64,000 nucleotides of DNA from Haematobia irritans (GCF_050003625.1 NC_134401.1:63829242-63893241); one strand, 5' to 3'; shown: positions 21,200 through 35,245, numbered from the stretch's first letter. Numbers and translations are program-made. Notes: generated by a model from the letters alone, not told the origin.

Positions 21200-22270
21200 G
21201 ACTGCATATGCATGAAAATTATTAATTTACAAGATATATAAAATATTAACTCATCATCATGTATAACTCTTACATTCTGGAGCTTATGTACAATTCCGAA
21301 ATTGCTAAATACGCATAAAATAAACTCTGTCCGTAATAATAAAATTGAAAAATGCTATATTTTTCACTTAAGAAGCTCTACGTGTTTAACATTATCATTA
21401 ATCTAAAAAAAAACTAAAAGTTAAGATTCAGTGGTTGTTTAATATAATAATAACAATAAAATCTCAACAATATTGTTGTACAATATTTTGTTAAAGCCAC
21501 TACCAACACCAACACCACCACCATGGTCATTATGCGATTGGCTGGGTCACATTTTCAACTGCTGCATAGCCGGAGGGGTCTGCAACATTGGGGAAAAATT
21601 CAACTAATAATTTTTTCCTACTCCCATTATGGTCGGTTGTTTTTTATTGTTGGTTTTCATATTTTTCATTAAAACTTTATACACCAAAGTTTTGCCACAT
21701 CTCTAATGGCGTACAGTGGAAATCATAACTGACCTGTGAAACAGGTGAGCATAGTCGAGTACTTTAGTTGATGGACACAATTATTCCCACTGCGTTGGCA
21801 TCCATTTTAATGTACTTTTTACACACACATTAGCTTTGTTCTGATTTTCATTTCTATTAATGTACATCAAAGGATGCTCTTGGTACAAAAAAATTTTCTA
21901 GGCAGGAGTTTCTGTGTAGGAGTTACAAAACCAAATATTGCTGCCTACTTAAATTGGATCTTATTAGCATTTATGTGTGTTTTCTTTGATAATATTTACA
22001 TCTAAGGAATAGCTCAAAATAAGGGATCTCTTAATTGAATAGAAAATCACAAGATATCATCGTATTCAATATTCAAACTTCAAGTATTTTTGTGAATTGC
22101 TTATTCAGAATAAATTAGTATTTCTAAGGATGCAAAATGTCTAGGGTTGCATGCATACACTTTGGCATTTACATACACCCCCTGTTCATCAGAAGGAGCT
22201 CTTGAGACAATCACAAATAAATTGAGTTATCTTTGTGGGTATCGTAGGATGACTTCTTATTGAAAGTCCA
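21200..22270. other. No gene recognised
   Basis: AT-rich and apparently unique; includes CCAACACCAACACCACCACC at about 21506-21525. No frame of note. Confidence 0.5.
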
Positions 22271-22580
22271 TACACCCTCAAAAAAAATCGCTTCTTTAAG
22301 ATATGTTCCAAACATATTTTGCAGGAAGCACATATATTATTGGATACTGCCGAAACATTAATATGTTTGTTTTATGTGAACATATCATATGTTTGGAAGC
22401 ATTTTGAGCCCAAAAATATTATATGCTTGGAAGAATTTTTCCCAAAGACGATTGTGCTCATTCCCTAACATACTCGTAATTTTCACTTCCACGAAATATT
22501 TTAGTTCTTGGCACCTTTTTCTGTAACACAAATAATGTTGAAGAAATTATTCACTTTTATAAATTTTTTAAATTTTACCT

Positions 22581-22654
22581 TTCGCCTGCACGGAGAATCG
22601 AACCGAGGACCATACAGTTTGTAAGCCAACACACTATCCACTGGGCTATGTAGC
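22581..22654 (-). other. tRNA-like segment with box A/B
   Basis: The minus strand has TAGCCCAGTGG, TTGGCTTACAAACTG and box B GGTTCGATTC (complement at 22595-22604). Same family as 6512-6586. Confidence 0.6.
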
Positions 22655-22768
22655 TGTTATGGTCACCAGCAGATAATTATCGTTATAAGTTACATTTAAT
22701 AGCATAGTTTGCAGCGCCCACGAGCCCATGCAAACATAACATTATTTAACAGAAACATACATTTGTTT

Positions 22769-23405
22769 GCCACGTGGAGTAGTGGTTAGCATGTCTGCCT
22801 TGCATGCAAAGGGTCGTGGGTTCAATCCCTGCTACGACCGAACCAATTTTTTTTTTAATTTACACATTTATATTTATACTATATTAAATTTTTATAATGA
22901 AACTTCGAAATGTGGGTTATTAAAGATTTATAGTAAGTAACAGTGCTTGATATAAACGAAATTGGATAAAATGTTATTTTTTTATTGCAAAAATAACAAT
23001 TTTGTAACAAAAAAAAACTGTTTTTGATACAAAACTTTAAAATTTGGAAAGAATTCAAAAACTCTAACAAAAGAAGAACGTATAGGAGTCGAGTATAAAC
23101 ATACATAACTAATTTTATAATATATACATAAATTTATTTAAGCGTGAACAGTTTTTTATTAGCATTTAACACCATCGCTCTAAAATGCCTTTTATTTTTC
23201 TTTAATAATTCATTTTAAAGAAAATAAACTTTTTAAATTGTTTTAGCTGTAAAACTCGAACTTAATGCCCGCTTTTATATTTGAAGGTGTCCGTCAACTC
23301 CTCGTGGACTACTTATTACTAAAGAGGAACTAAACTTTGTTTTTATACATTTTACTGTGTAATTTTTCACTATTTCCTCCTTATTTAATTTTACTGTCCC
23401 AACTC
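22769..23405 (+). mobile_element. tRNA-headed repeat, plus-strand copy
   Basis: The head is GTAGTGGTTAGCATG with box B GGGTTCAATCC (22818-22828). The following sequence matches 11926-12690 in complement, ending near AACTCTAAAAAGAGTATAG at 23401. With no coding potential and a Pol III-like head, it may be a long SINE. Confidence 0.7.
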
Positions 23406-24068
23406 TAAAAAGAGTATAGTGCCCTTTCGTTGTTTTTATGAAGACCCCTGATTTCTTTTAACGAACCAAGAAAAAATATTGTGCTCATAATGCCAAAATG
23501 ATAAACAAAACACATGCCCACACATACATAAAATGCTGCTCTCAAGGCGAAAACATATGCTGTTTGTTTTTCAAATGTCTATTCTCTTGGTTCCGAATGC
23601 CTATTCTCTTTATTCAAATTAAATAATATTTAGACTTAAGCATATCAAATTTTTGGCCTTATCATAAAACAGTTTTCCGAAACAACATACAAGCGGTTTC
23701 ACAGAAATTGTTCTCTTTTGATTCTTTCGCTGTGTTATGTTGATATCTTTTGTCAACTCTCCCGGTTTCCATCTCTATTTCTTTCTCTATAGTCTCTCTG
23801 TCGCTTTGAATAAAATATCACAACATATGTATGTTTAGTCGAAATTTGTAAATTTCTATATGTTTGCATTCAAACATATGATTTTTATGAAACATTCATG
23901 CCCCAAACATAATATATTCTAACATATTAACATAGATGTCCCAAACATTTAGTGTTAGTTTAGGAACATTACATGTTTGCACTTAAATATATTGTGTTTT
24001 AAAATTGTGCCCGAAACACATTTTCTTTATATCGGAACATATGAAAAACATATTTTTCTAAGAGTGTA

Positions 24069-26344
24069 TTAATAAGACTGAGAGGGGAAACATATTCAGA
24101 CGTTTCGTATATCGGAGATCTCATTATTATGAGCGGCCTGTCAAAGTAGAAGAGTAAACGTAAAATGTAATCGCCTTTATAAATTCAAGTTGTTTGTTTT
24201 AATTTAATTCGTATGACTATCATTGTTGGTTTAAAAGAAATCGACTAAGTAGTGTTACACTACTTTTTCCCTCATTGCATTTTTGCGCAAATGAAAGTGA
24301 CATTCCAAAATTATTTTTAATTCATAACACTGTGAGGCATCCTGTGTCCAAATTTTAAGGCACTGCCCTTCAATCAATTTCGAAAATGTTGCACCATTTA
24401 TTGCAATCGAAATAGACACTCTAAACATCACATAGCCCTCATATGGGGAAAAGAGTTAAGAACTTTGATTTGAACCCATCTCTTACGAAAAACTTTGTTT
24501 AATACACTGCCAGGAATAGATCCCAACAGGCTCAGCAGAAGGTCGGAGAGAAAAAGAGTATGACACGAAAATACTAAGTGATATGATAAAAGCATAAAAT
24601 AAAATGGTGGAGAACTACTGAAGGAATGTCAGGTGGGAGGTTGTGGAGGATGATACCTAGTGGCTCAAACTGTGTCACTGACTAAGGTGATTCGGGGCCA
24701 TGAGGAAATCGTATGATGGTATATAATTACAAAAACCTAACAAATAATCGCTTGAGAATATAACATGTTTCTTAATTTTATTTTTAAATATCCTTTACAT
24801 ATATTGTTATTTTTTCATAATGACTCTCTTTTCAGCGGTTTTTATTTGGGCAAAATAAAATTCTATGAAGAGAAGTTCACCTATATAGCCATATATGTTC
24901 GCAGATTTCTTAAGTTGCTTTAAATTATCCATCTTAAAATATTTTACCTTTTAATTAAGTTATTCTCCAACGTCCTTGAGTGTCCATATGTGAATCCTGT
25001 CACAATTTTCCAAAGTTATGAACAGCCAATAACCAACCGTATCATATAGCTGAAACACTCGAAACGAAAAATGGAATCTCAACACTGCGAACATCAACGA
25101 TGTATGTAAAAATGGAAATGGAGGAAGAACAATAGGAAAAAATTGTAATAAAATATTGTTAAGGAAGTTTCAAAAAGTCTCATAAAATCCAAATGCAAAA
25201 AATCCATATAAATTGTGTGTATGAAACAAATGTGCTTCAGAAGGACATGAACATGGTGATAACGGGACACAAGGACATGCCTGTGAAAGATGAACCCTAT
25301 TCTCTATTCTCTTTTTGTTGTTGATATTTGTGGGCCATATTGGTAGAGCCATATGCCGCATGTGACTTACATGGAAGACTGGATTGCATACATTCGTACA
25401 GGAAAATTTATCTGTTGTTCAACAAAGTTAGCAAAACGGAAATTGTTTCACAATTGTCGATAGATTCAATTGAATTGAATTACTTGCTTCTCCGTGTCTC
25501 GTTGATATTGTGCCAGCAATTATATGCGTTCATCATAACTTTTAACTTTGAGACGAGCACAATCAACCCACGCAATAATTCGTTTATTGGAATTCTGTCG
25601 CTGTCTTACAAGTGGCATTGATGAACTATGAAAACTGAATGGCCGACGAAAGGGTATGCTCTTGGTGAGGTTGATAAGCGACTTGGCATATGCGATACGT
25701 GATGCTTTGTCCTCTCATCTAGAGCACTTGAAAGAAGATTGTGTAGTTAGCAATTGGTTTCCTTTCAATAGTGAAGGATTTCCTATTCGATCGAGAACTA
25801 TGTTATGAAATAGCATAAATTCTCCGAATAGGTTTCTGATGAAAACAAATGGATGGAGGAGCAATGGAAGTAAGACCAACAGACAATTATAAGTGTAACA
25901 GTTTGCTACAATTATGTCGTGAGGTTAAAGTTAGCCAGTTTCTTTCACACGAATTACAAATTGTCGCCGATATATAAGCATTTTAAGTCATTAAAATTCT
26001 TTCATATCAAGCAATATTCTTTTCTGACGAACAAATGGTTTTAATACATCTTGATATTACATACTAACAACTAAATATAAAAGTGATTTCTTTTCAAAAA
26101 AAGAACAGATAAAATTCTGAAAAATACATGGTGGACTATAGATCCATAGGCCGCTGGTTCACATCCGGCTCGAAGGACCATGTTTCGAATTTGGGCTTTG
26201 GGGGATTTTGAAGAAGCAGTTGAGTAGGTTGATTCCAATTCCTTTAGTGTGTGTGGACTGTATTTGTGGGTAGTTGGGCGGAACAACACTTGGAGAACCT
26301 TTGGAGCTAAGAGAATTGTGGACGTTAGATCTTTGTCATAATTT
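24069..26344. other. No gene recognised
   Basis: Mostly unique, AT-rich. A weak tRNA-like CTGGTTCACATCCGG occurs at about 26154-26168. The frames at 25170-25361 (minus) and 25328-25621 (plus) lack motifs. Confidence 0.5.
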
Positions 26345-26352
26345 CTCAGCAT

Positions 26353-26856
26353 CAGGGTTGGCCTGTCACAAACTGTGACTTTTGCGACGGTATAATACGT
26401 ATGTCGCAAAAGTCGTAAACCTACTGTAGAAAATCAAATTTTGAATAGAAGAAATCCTGAACATTTTTTAATTTAGTTTGACAGCATTCGCTGTGAATTT
26501 CTGCAGAAATTTGTGAAAGTTTTCCCATGGTCAAGCCTATTTTCTTAGGTGGTATCGAAATTCCCGTTGGTGAGTGTGCAAAATACCTTGGGGTCATATT
26601 GGACAGGAGACTGAACTTAAAGCTAAGAAAGGACGAGAAAATCCACGGTTACCCTGTACTCGTGCAAAGGCACTTCTTCGCACATACCATCGTCTTGGAT
26701 ATCATCGAATTCGCTGCCTAGCTGACGCGACTAAAGTATTTTCAGTTTGCGTATTTTGTTACTTTTTACACATTTACGACGCGTATGTGACGTTTACGAC
26801 GTTTACAACTTTGCGACAGTCGCAATCCTAAAAAAGTTTGATACAGACCATCTCTG
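26353..26856. mobile_element. hAT-like element with perfect 8-bp duplication, contains an RT fragment
   Basis: It begins CAGGGTTGGCCTGTCA and ends GACCATCTCTG, flanked by CTCAGCAT at 26345-26352 and 26857-26864. Inside the left end GACTTTTGCGAC and GTCGCAAAAGTC form a perfect 12-bp inverted pair at about 26368-26405. The right end resembles that of 47772-48385. No transposase is present. Confidence 0.75.
26527..26645 (+). pseudogene. LINE reverse transcriptase fragment inside the hAT-like element
   Basis: The frame reads VKPIFLGGIEIPVGECAKYL, then GVILDRRLNLKL. This is the motif region after the RT palm in Jockey-type elements (the K-Y-L-G-V-x-L-D-x-x-L-x-x-K block). Nothing of the catalytic core is left. 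It was either captured by the element or inserted and then trimmed. Confidence 0.8.
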
Positions 26857-26864
26857 CTCAGCAT

Positions 26865-28440
26865 ACGAGTGGTACAAACCAATAAAAAAGAGAAAAGGCC
26901 AAGAGTTAGAGTTATGGAGGTTTGGTTTATTGCTTATGCTCACCGTTTGAGACGTAGAATTGAATTATAGAATTTATATGAATAAAGCTACCAAGAAACA
27001 TAAATGTGTTAAAGTTGATAATTCACAATAATATACTTGGGAAATTAATCGATAATTCATTTAAGAATTAAATTTGTATCACTGTTATAATTCACAATAA
27101 TTCAATTAAATTTCAGTTTAAAAAGGTTATAGAATAATAAAATAGATAAAACAGATAAGTCTAAACTGTAGTTTAGACATATTTATTTGAATCGATAGTA
27201 CGGTAGGTTATTTCATGCAAATGTAGACTTTTCAACATTTCGGCCGGTATCTCACGAATAAATGCTTCAATGTTGTTTTCCAAGACGTCAGTTACAGCGA
27301 ACTTGTCTGTAATCAGACGATCTAGGTGGGTCTTTCGGCTTCAATGAAAAGATAATAAAAAATTCGATAAATGAGATCTGTATCCTAATTTTAATGTTAT
27401 TGATCCTAGATTTAAAGCCAGAGAGCAAGCCCGGTTTCAAAAATTTTGTCTTGTCTTTTGCCTACGGTATTTGTTAATGATCTTAAAATGCATCATCTGC
27501 ACATCTCATGATGTATAGAAATATTTTGCGTTACATTCTCTATATTCCAAAAATTGATTGCATAAAAGAAGACTAATGTCCGTTGTTCTTTACCATGAAC
27601 GTTCATGGAAGAATTTGTGGACATACCGACAGCTCTGGCATTAAAGTTTTCAACAGATCTGAAATATCTAAGCATAGAGGCTCAATGTCTTACCACAAGA
27701 CCAGCATTGAGAGCAGCACTTTCTTACTAATTTGCTTTTGCGTTCAATCTTAATTTACATAGAATCCTTTTTTCTATCATCCGACGTAAAGATGAATGTG
27801 TTGTAAACAACGAAGTATAGCAACAGTATTACAAAAAACAAAGCCTGCACTTTATAAAGGAGCTAGAGAAAAGGATATCTTGCAGATATATGAACATGAA
27901 CATAGTGAACATCAGAAGTATTTTGTGAATCATGAGATGTATGACTTTGTGTGTGTGAATCATTTCGCAAAGTTTCCATGTTTGGGAAATTGACAAGGCA
28001 TGTATTTCAATGGAAAAACTGAACTGAATATCACTAGATTTCTGGCCAAATATACGATATAAAAAAAGGAATAGTTTTATATTCATATGAACAAAATATT
28101 GATACCACAATTAAGGAAATCATGAAATCCTGACTTTACGACAAAAATATAAAGACCATCCGACTACGTAAAACAGCCTTAGAATTTCAAGTATATCAAA
28201 GAGATCAATAAATGTGGTGATTTCTAATGACTGAAGGCTAATTTCAGAAAAAAACTGTTTAAACATTATACAGAATTAATTAGGTATGAGGTTATGTATA
28301 TTTCTTCAAAATTATTTTTTTTTTACACTTTACAAAAGTTCCAAAAGTTAAAACCAAAATTCACAAACTTCTCTAATTCATTGACATTATTAAATTTTTG
28401 AATCGCTCTTCTCGAATAAGGATAGAGAAATCTTTTGTAT
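26865..28440. other. No gene recognised
   Basis: AT-rich. Frames at 27493-27675, 27796-27993 and 27829-28110 are short and overlap on opposite strands. Confidence 0.5.
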
Positions 28441-28470
28441 ATAATTAGTATTTTGAAAAAAAAAAAAAAA

Positions 28471-28490
28471 AATAATAATAATAATAATAA
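28471..28490. repeat. AAT microsatellite after poly-A
   Basis: About six AAT units directly follow a run of A at 28457-28472. Confidence 0.9.
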
Positions 28491-28819
28491 AAATCATTTG
28501 TTTCATGCCAAACAAAAAAATTCCCCTAAACGAAATTTTAAACAAACAACCATCGTTTACCTTTTTTTTTGTTGTGAAGAAATTTGTTTGGAAGAAAAGT
28601 ATACACCTTTTGTGATAAACGTTGAGACAAGATATAAAAAGAATTTTATAAAGACTAACTCAAAAACAATTTTTTTTGTTTCTTGATTTTCTGGTTAGTT
28701 GCATCTTCTCTCACATCTTTTTCACTTCCACTTATTTAGATCTTAGCACTTGTTTTGTAAAACAAACAATGAAAATGAGATTATTCGATTTTATATATAT
28801 TTTTTAAATTTTACCTTTT

Positions 28820-28890
28820 ACCCGGAAGGAGAATCGAACCGCGGACCATACAGTTTGTAAGCCAACACATTTTCCATAGAGCTATGTAGC
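28820..28890 (-). other. tRNA-like segment with box B
   Basis: The minus strand has TAGCTCTATGGAAAATG (weakened box A), TTGGCTTACAAACTG and box B GGTTCGATTC (complement at 28831-28840). Confidence 0.55.
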
Positions 28891-29231
28891 TGTTATTTTC
28901 ATCAACAGACAATTATCGTTATAGCCACCAACGCACAAGCAACACATACAGGCAAGCAGCACATATTGCAAGATTGTTTACAAGATTTCGAAAATATGTT
29001 CGACATTACATTTTACTATATTAAATTTTTAATACTAAACATCAAAAGATGCTTTACTTAAGGCTCGATATAATCGAAATGGACTATGACTTTGGTATAA
29101 AAATATTTTTTTTATAGCATAAATAAAAATTGCTGATAAAGGTTTGAACTTTTTGAAAAAAAAAATTAAAAAAAACTGCAAGAAAAGAACAACATTTGCG
29201 ATACTCGTTTTCTAAACTTTTTTACGTGTAT

Positions 29232-32200
29232 TATAGAAAAGTAGAATTATATAAACCCAATTTCTTACCAATTGTTAATAGTGGGCCTTATGGTTTCGCT
29301 CTTTAAAACCTAGTTTGGATGGAAAATAAACTCCAAAAATTAAAATAAGAATATCAATTATTCTCTCAAGTGTCGTTTATATTTTATTTCCCTTTATCTC
29401 TTTTAAAACATTGGACACGCTTTTAAAAATAGATTTTGGGATATACGCAACCGCACTCTATGCACAACGCTAAGAATAAAAATATTCAATTCGAAAGCCA
29501 TTGATGATAAGTATTTTTTTGTTGCTTTTCGATGGGAAAATAATTTGGGTGAATAAAAATGAGACAAAACCATAAAAACAAGGACATATCTAACCACACA
29601 CTATCATCACCTTGTCCTTACGGATAAGGGAAAGTTCTATCGGTTAAATGGAACTCTTTGGCTATCTTTTTTGCTGCCTGCATGCTGCAGAATTATGAAA
29701 AAATTAGGGAAAGAGCTTTAATAGGATGGGATCGGCTATATTTATTTAAGGCCAAAGAGTGTCCACTTATACATTATTTCATAACATAATTTAAAACATT
29801 TTAATTGCAGTTTTAATATTAAGCCATCATTTCCATCGGAGAAAATTAGTGCTTCACAAGTAAAAATAAGTGAATTTAGAAGTCTACTTCTTTTGAGGAT
29901 ATAGTTGACTTGGTACCAATCCAGAAGAAAACAACTGGACTTAATCAATAACGAAGGAAGGAAGGATAGATGCGGACTGGAAACAACAACCAGAACTAAT
30001 AAGGAAAATCAACACTTTTCGATTTGAGGTCTTCATATTTACTTTAAGGGCAAGAAATTATTTTGATTTTTCTATTGCACATACAATGCATCTAATGAAA
30101 TGAAAATGCAACCATTTCAAATATTTTTCAAACTCGCTCAAATGGAAAATAATTGCTGAAGTTGTAATATAGCAAGTAACCTAAACGTTGCTTCAGTTTT
30201 AGAGATAAAACAAAGAAATTCAATTTCTTATCGCATCTTCTTAAAAATACAATCAACCAACGCCCCACCTCTAGGACAACTTCACCTAGACTGCAATTTA
30301 ATTTTACACATTGATCTGTTCTCAAAATGAAAACTTCTACAATAAGTAAATACGAAAGAATAAAATATTTCGGAAAATAATATGGAGAGGTATGCTATAG
30401 GGCAAGGACATTCCTTGTCCGTCATCAATACGCTTTCAATGTTGTTTCATTGCTGTCCTGTGTCCACTCTTAAGATTTACAAATATTTGCAATCACATGA
30501 CTATCATTACTGTTGACATTTTAAACATTTCCTCCATTTGTATTCCCATGGAGACCATGATGCACATGAATGAATTCATTCATTTTTTTCTTGTTTTGCT
30601 ATGGAATTCATCTTTAAGGAAATCTGGGGGAAAATTAAGGAAATCATATAGAGATGCATTCCTAACAGCGGCAGCATTGCCATCAATAACAACGTAGACA
30701 CAGGAGGTAGGTCGCATGCACAATATACAGGCAAACTATGTTTTTTCTCTTCTTCGTCTTCTTAGTAACGGAAAAGAGGTATTACAATTTGAAGAGGAAG
30801 TTGCACTCATTCTTATATGGAAGGATACGGTCAAGAGGATACCTTAAGCAAAACGGACATGACGGTGCAAACTGACACAAGAGAATACATTGTGTATCTT
30901 CAAGACTACTTTGGGGTGGCGGGGGAGGTGGAGTTTGTTCCTGTCCGTAGTTGATTGAGAGCGATAGTATCATCATCATTTCATTCAACGGAAGAAGGAA
31001 ATAAAAATCATTTGATTTGCTTTCCTTTGTGTGACTTGCTCAAGCTCATCATCATTGCGGAGAGGCACCAACAATCGCATGCCGACACATAGGATAACGA
31101 AACGGAATAGAAAGGACATAGCCAATGTAATATTGTAACAATTGAACAATGGCCAACTTCCAAGATGTATGACTGTTTAAGAAAAATATGCTCTCAATCA
31201 ATTTCAGACATCGAAATTGATAACCACTCCACACGAAACCTCTGCACACTCACATTGTTTTCACTCCATGGATGGTGTCAATAAGGACGTTTCTCGTGTT
31301 TGTCGAATATACAGGGAGGAGTTTTGACCTTTGCCGAAAATAACGTTTGGATTTAGGTGATATTTCCTTCGTCCAGTTGCTAGTAAATCATCAATAACTT
31401 ATGCGGTCTGTAAATGACATCGAACTGCCTACAAGCTCATACTGACATTTTGGTGTTTGTTTTCTTCTTTTTCTTTTTTTTGGTTTGGTTCAAATCAACC
31501 ATCAAGCAACATTATCATTGTTCAACCACTAACTCTGGATTTTTGTCTGTTTCTCCTTCTGGCTGTTTTCCTTTTCATCTCCCCAGTTTTCATGGTTTTA
31601 TACCCCCATGTTTTTTCATCCAACGAAATTTTGTCTTTTTCACAGATTCTATTGTTTTTAGCCATCTCTGCATTGCCTATCATTCGATAGCTGAAAATAT
31701 GAATGCGTAGTGGTGATAAATGTGGGTGGAGGGATGTTGGTGTGCAATGAATCTGTGTATGATGCTCTAAGATAGACGTGCCAGAGGAAAGCGTGTTTCT
31801 GCTAATCTAACTGTGATTCATAATTCAATTCCATGAATTTTGTCCACCATCGGACAATTTGTGCGCGTGCAGCTGTCTATGAACGTGATTTACTTCAATA
31901 TTCCATTAGAATTATTCTCAAAATTTTGGAACGAACACAAAGAACTCTACATCCAATGCTCTTACATGAGTATGTCAGACCACAGCGCTGCAATGGACGA
32001 AGAGTTCAAGTCCATGTTTTATGATATTTGTCGCAAATCAAATATATGTGGAAGATATGCATAGACTATCATCCTGGGAAGAAATACTTATGTAGAAAAC
32101 ATATTCGCAAAGACAACATATCATATCTGGATATTTTTGCAATGTATGCTTATAAAAGTTTCATTGAAATGCTAGTTAAACATGTGCCACAATGTTAAAA

Positions 32201-32745
32201 TTAGTGAGCGCATTTGATCATTTGGGCCAATTTTTAGAAACTCTTGACGGTAACGCTGGTAACCAGGTATTCATATAACGTGGGTATTGAGATAACGTGT
32301 GTGGTCGGTTCAATAATACGCGGTCACCTGAGTTCATGTGTACCTCTAGAGCTCCTCACTGGAAACTTCCGTACTAAACTCTGCAATGTTAATGCCTTTC
32401 TTAAATTACGAGCTGTTCTAGTGGACGCCAAAGGCTTCCAAAGTTCCGCTTTGTTTATCCTGCCAAGAACTTCTTCCAGCAGATCTTCTTAATATTCATC
32501 TTTTTATACCACACGATAGCAGAATTGGTTTGGAACTCCAACCACCCATAACTTTTGCTAGTACTCTCATATATTTATACTGATTATTTAAATCAATCAG
32601 AAAACTTGTTCTCTGAAAACTTCCCACTTTGTTAAAATCATATGTAGAAGCCACTTTTAAAATCATACGTAGAGTTTTTAAATTAGAACTCATAGATCTT
32701 TTAAGGTTACGAAGGTATAGATTCACCTGTAAAGGATCATCTCAG
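29232..32745. other. No gene recognised
   Basis: The longest stretch without identified repeats. It contains a C-rich/G-rich patch GGGGTGGCGGGGGAGGTGG near 30912 and T-runs near 31464-31480. Overlapping frames at 31833-32064 (plus) and 31414-31710 (plus) have no recognisable domain. Confidence 0.5.
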
Positions 32746-33375
32746 AACTCACGTGAGTATACTCAAAACAAAGATTAATTGGATCCAAAGATATTGACTT
32801 TCCTTTAAGAATTTTGGTATTAATTCCGAGCCTAATATGCCCCTTCTTTAAAATAAAGACATTTTTTAGCTAACTATCTGACTTTAAATCTTGGATCAAT
32901 AAATTTAAAATTATGATGCAGATCTCATTTATCAAATTTTCATTCTCTTTTCGCGGTAGAATAAAAAAACTATTCACGTACAAACAAATGCTAGTTTAAA
33001 AATCCAAATTATAGCGGACACCTCAAAGTAAAAATGTTTTCTTAATTAAAAAAAAAAAAGAAAAAAAAAAACTTTAAACCAAAGATGCTAAATCCTCAAA
33101 AAAGTCTTAGCCTATATTTGAAGTTTTAGTATTAAGGACGATTTATTTGAATTAAAAATGCGTTTCTTTATTTTAAAGAGAATTTGCCTTAGTTCAAATA
33201 CAAGCGACTTTAACCGAGGGACACAAATTTCCAAAATTTGTATCCTAAATTTAATGAAAAAAAAATTTTGAAGCAAAGATTATAGACTTTATTTTAATTA
33301 AAATTTCATTATTTCAAAGAAATTTGTCCTCAATATTTTGTAAATTGCGCATCCTAAAATTCAAAAAACAAAAAA
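32746..33375. mobile_element. Diverged relative of the 14649-15517 MITE
   Basis: Shared blocks include TTGGATCCAAAGATATTGA-like sequence, ATCAAATTTTCATTCTCTTT, AAAACTTTAAACCAAAGATG and AAAGAGAATTTGCCTTAGTT. The ends are not preserved. Confidence 0.5.
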
Positions 33376-35245
33376 AAATAATAATAAAAATTTGGCTTCT
33401 CATCTAGTGATCAACCTATGTTATTTGAGAAGTTTCCAATATGTTATTGGGACCTGTTGCTCTGAAATTGAAATATCGAACTATGCGGCTTCCCTCACAT
33501 TTCTTCTTCGAGATGTTGTTAACTGTTGGTTTAAGAAAAACGCACCGACTATCAGAGAAGGAACCACAGCTTGTCAAGTCTTCTATAGAGTGGTAATAGA
33601 TTTCTGATTAATATCATTTTACTTCTAAAAGATGCTGTTGATTTGCTTGATGTTTTAATATTAATTGTAGTGATGGTTATGAATTTTTACTGGTATCTTC
33701 GTTGAAAACATGATCTTTAGTTGTGTCATTTAAATTGAACAAGGCATATATATATATACCAACAATTAATTAAAAATCAATTTCTACATGAAGGTTGTTG
33801 CTTATTGAAAATTGGACTTAGTCAAATTTTGCATAGCATGTGGTGTGGACCACCACAATAGCCCTGGGATAACTTTTGATGTACCTACTAAGCTTTGAAT
33901 ATTTTCTCTATTGCCAGGCTGGTACTCGCTAGCATTTTCCGTTGTATGTTTTTACGTGTGTCTGAGTGTGCAACGTAACATAGACGCAAATTGGCTACTA
34001 TACTACTTCCTTAAACAAATATAAGCTATGAAAATTTATTTTCCATAGAAATATTCTCAATTTGGTGAATTCTGTCGGAAACTGGGAACCGTTTTGATAC
34101 CCTCATAAGAATAACAAAACGTTCAGCATTCAGCTGCGAATAATTTAACTTGCAGAAGGATACTTGTAAAATGTTATCCTTTTTTGCTTTAGCATTTGTG
34201 TGCATTCTTTCCGACATAAAGTCCATTTCTCTTATTTTTTTATGATAGCATGTCAGTAATGTTCTTCTCCTCTGTGTTTTTTTTTTTTTTGCAATGAAAC
34301 TACTCGATGCTGCTGCTAAAAGTCCAGTATTCGGTTGAAAGATGTCTAATATGAATATCCGTATGTTTGGTTAGAGTCTCCGCACCATTCGCTCCCTATT
34401 TTCTCTCTTTTCAGTATGATAAGAATTTGTGATAGCGACGCACCCACACAGTGACAGAAGTTACAGCATGAATACCATGCATGTTTCAGAATAACGGCGA
34501 CTGTATCAAGTATTCCAATACTCTTTGTGAGGCATGTTGCCCCTGTGATTATTACATTGACAATGAATGCGAAACGGGATGGGGGAGGGGATATCAAAAG
34601 GAACTACCAAGAAAGCAAAAATGAAATGTTTTCATTCCAGCAATGATTGTAGAGCAAGAAGAAACCATGTCATCTCTTTTCCCACACAATCCGAGAAGGA
34701 AGTCTGGGAACACTTGCAACTTTCATAACGCTTACATGTACATAAACGAACCAGTATGCACACAAATACACTTGCATTTTTGGTTTTGTGTTTATGGCTT
34801 CATTTATAGCAAATACTTCAGAATTACAAAATATACGAAGTATTTCCGGATTCTATTGCGACATTCAACAGGAAATGTTTTTTGGACAGAATCTGGTAAA
34901 GGAGCTCTGTGGTTTTATGATGTTCGTGTTCTCTACGAGTAATGTTCAAACTTCTCTTCGCTGCATTAATCATAATGTTTGTTCATGAGAATTTAATTTC
35001 TCTGTTGATATATCAAAATATGGATTAAAATGGATGCTTTCTGGAAAAATAACCACAATTGGATCTCGTTAACATCTCACATCGAAGTGTCCGTGAAGAT
35101 ATACTATTTTGTATAAGAAGGGACTAAATTCGGGCGGGATCAACTCTATTATTTTGCTAACAATCCTTTCTGAATTAGTGGTATTCTGTCCACATTTAAG
35201 AATATTTTTGTACACAGTAGCCGGAGGCTGGTTTATACCGCACCG
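33376..35245. other. No gene recognised
   Basis: Unique-looking AT-rich sequence with an AT dinucleotide run at about 33748-33758. The frames present have no motif. Confidence 0.5.

Larger units (their letters stand above)
22273..24066. mobile_element. TA-flanked CATATGTTTGG-rich element expanded by a nested repeat
   Basis: The left end CACCCTCAAAAAAAATCGC and right end TTTTTCTAAGAGTG lie between TA (22271-22272, 24067-24068). The outer parts match 20219-21197 and 57753-58244. The inside carries a minus-strand tRNA-like segment and, directly after it, a plus-strand copy of the tRNA-headed repeat (22769-23405). Confidence 0.7.
28441..29231. mobile_element. Decayed relative of the 6193-6842 element
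   Basis: It shares CCCCTAAACGAAATTTT, TTTGGAAGAAAAGTATA, TTTTGTGATAAACGTT, the tRNA-like segment, and a right end CTTTTTTACGTG near 29231. The left end has been replaced by a poly-A tract and an AAT microsatellite. Confidence 0.65.
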
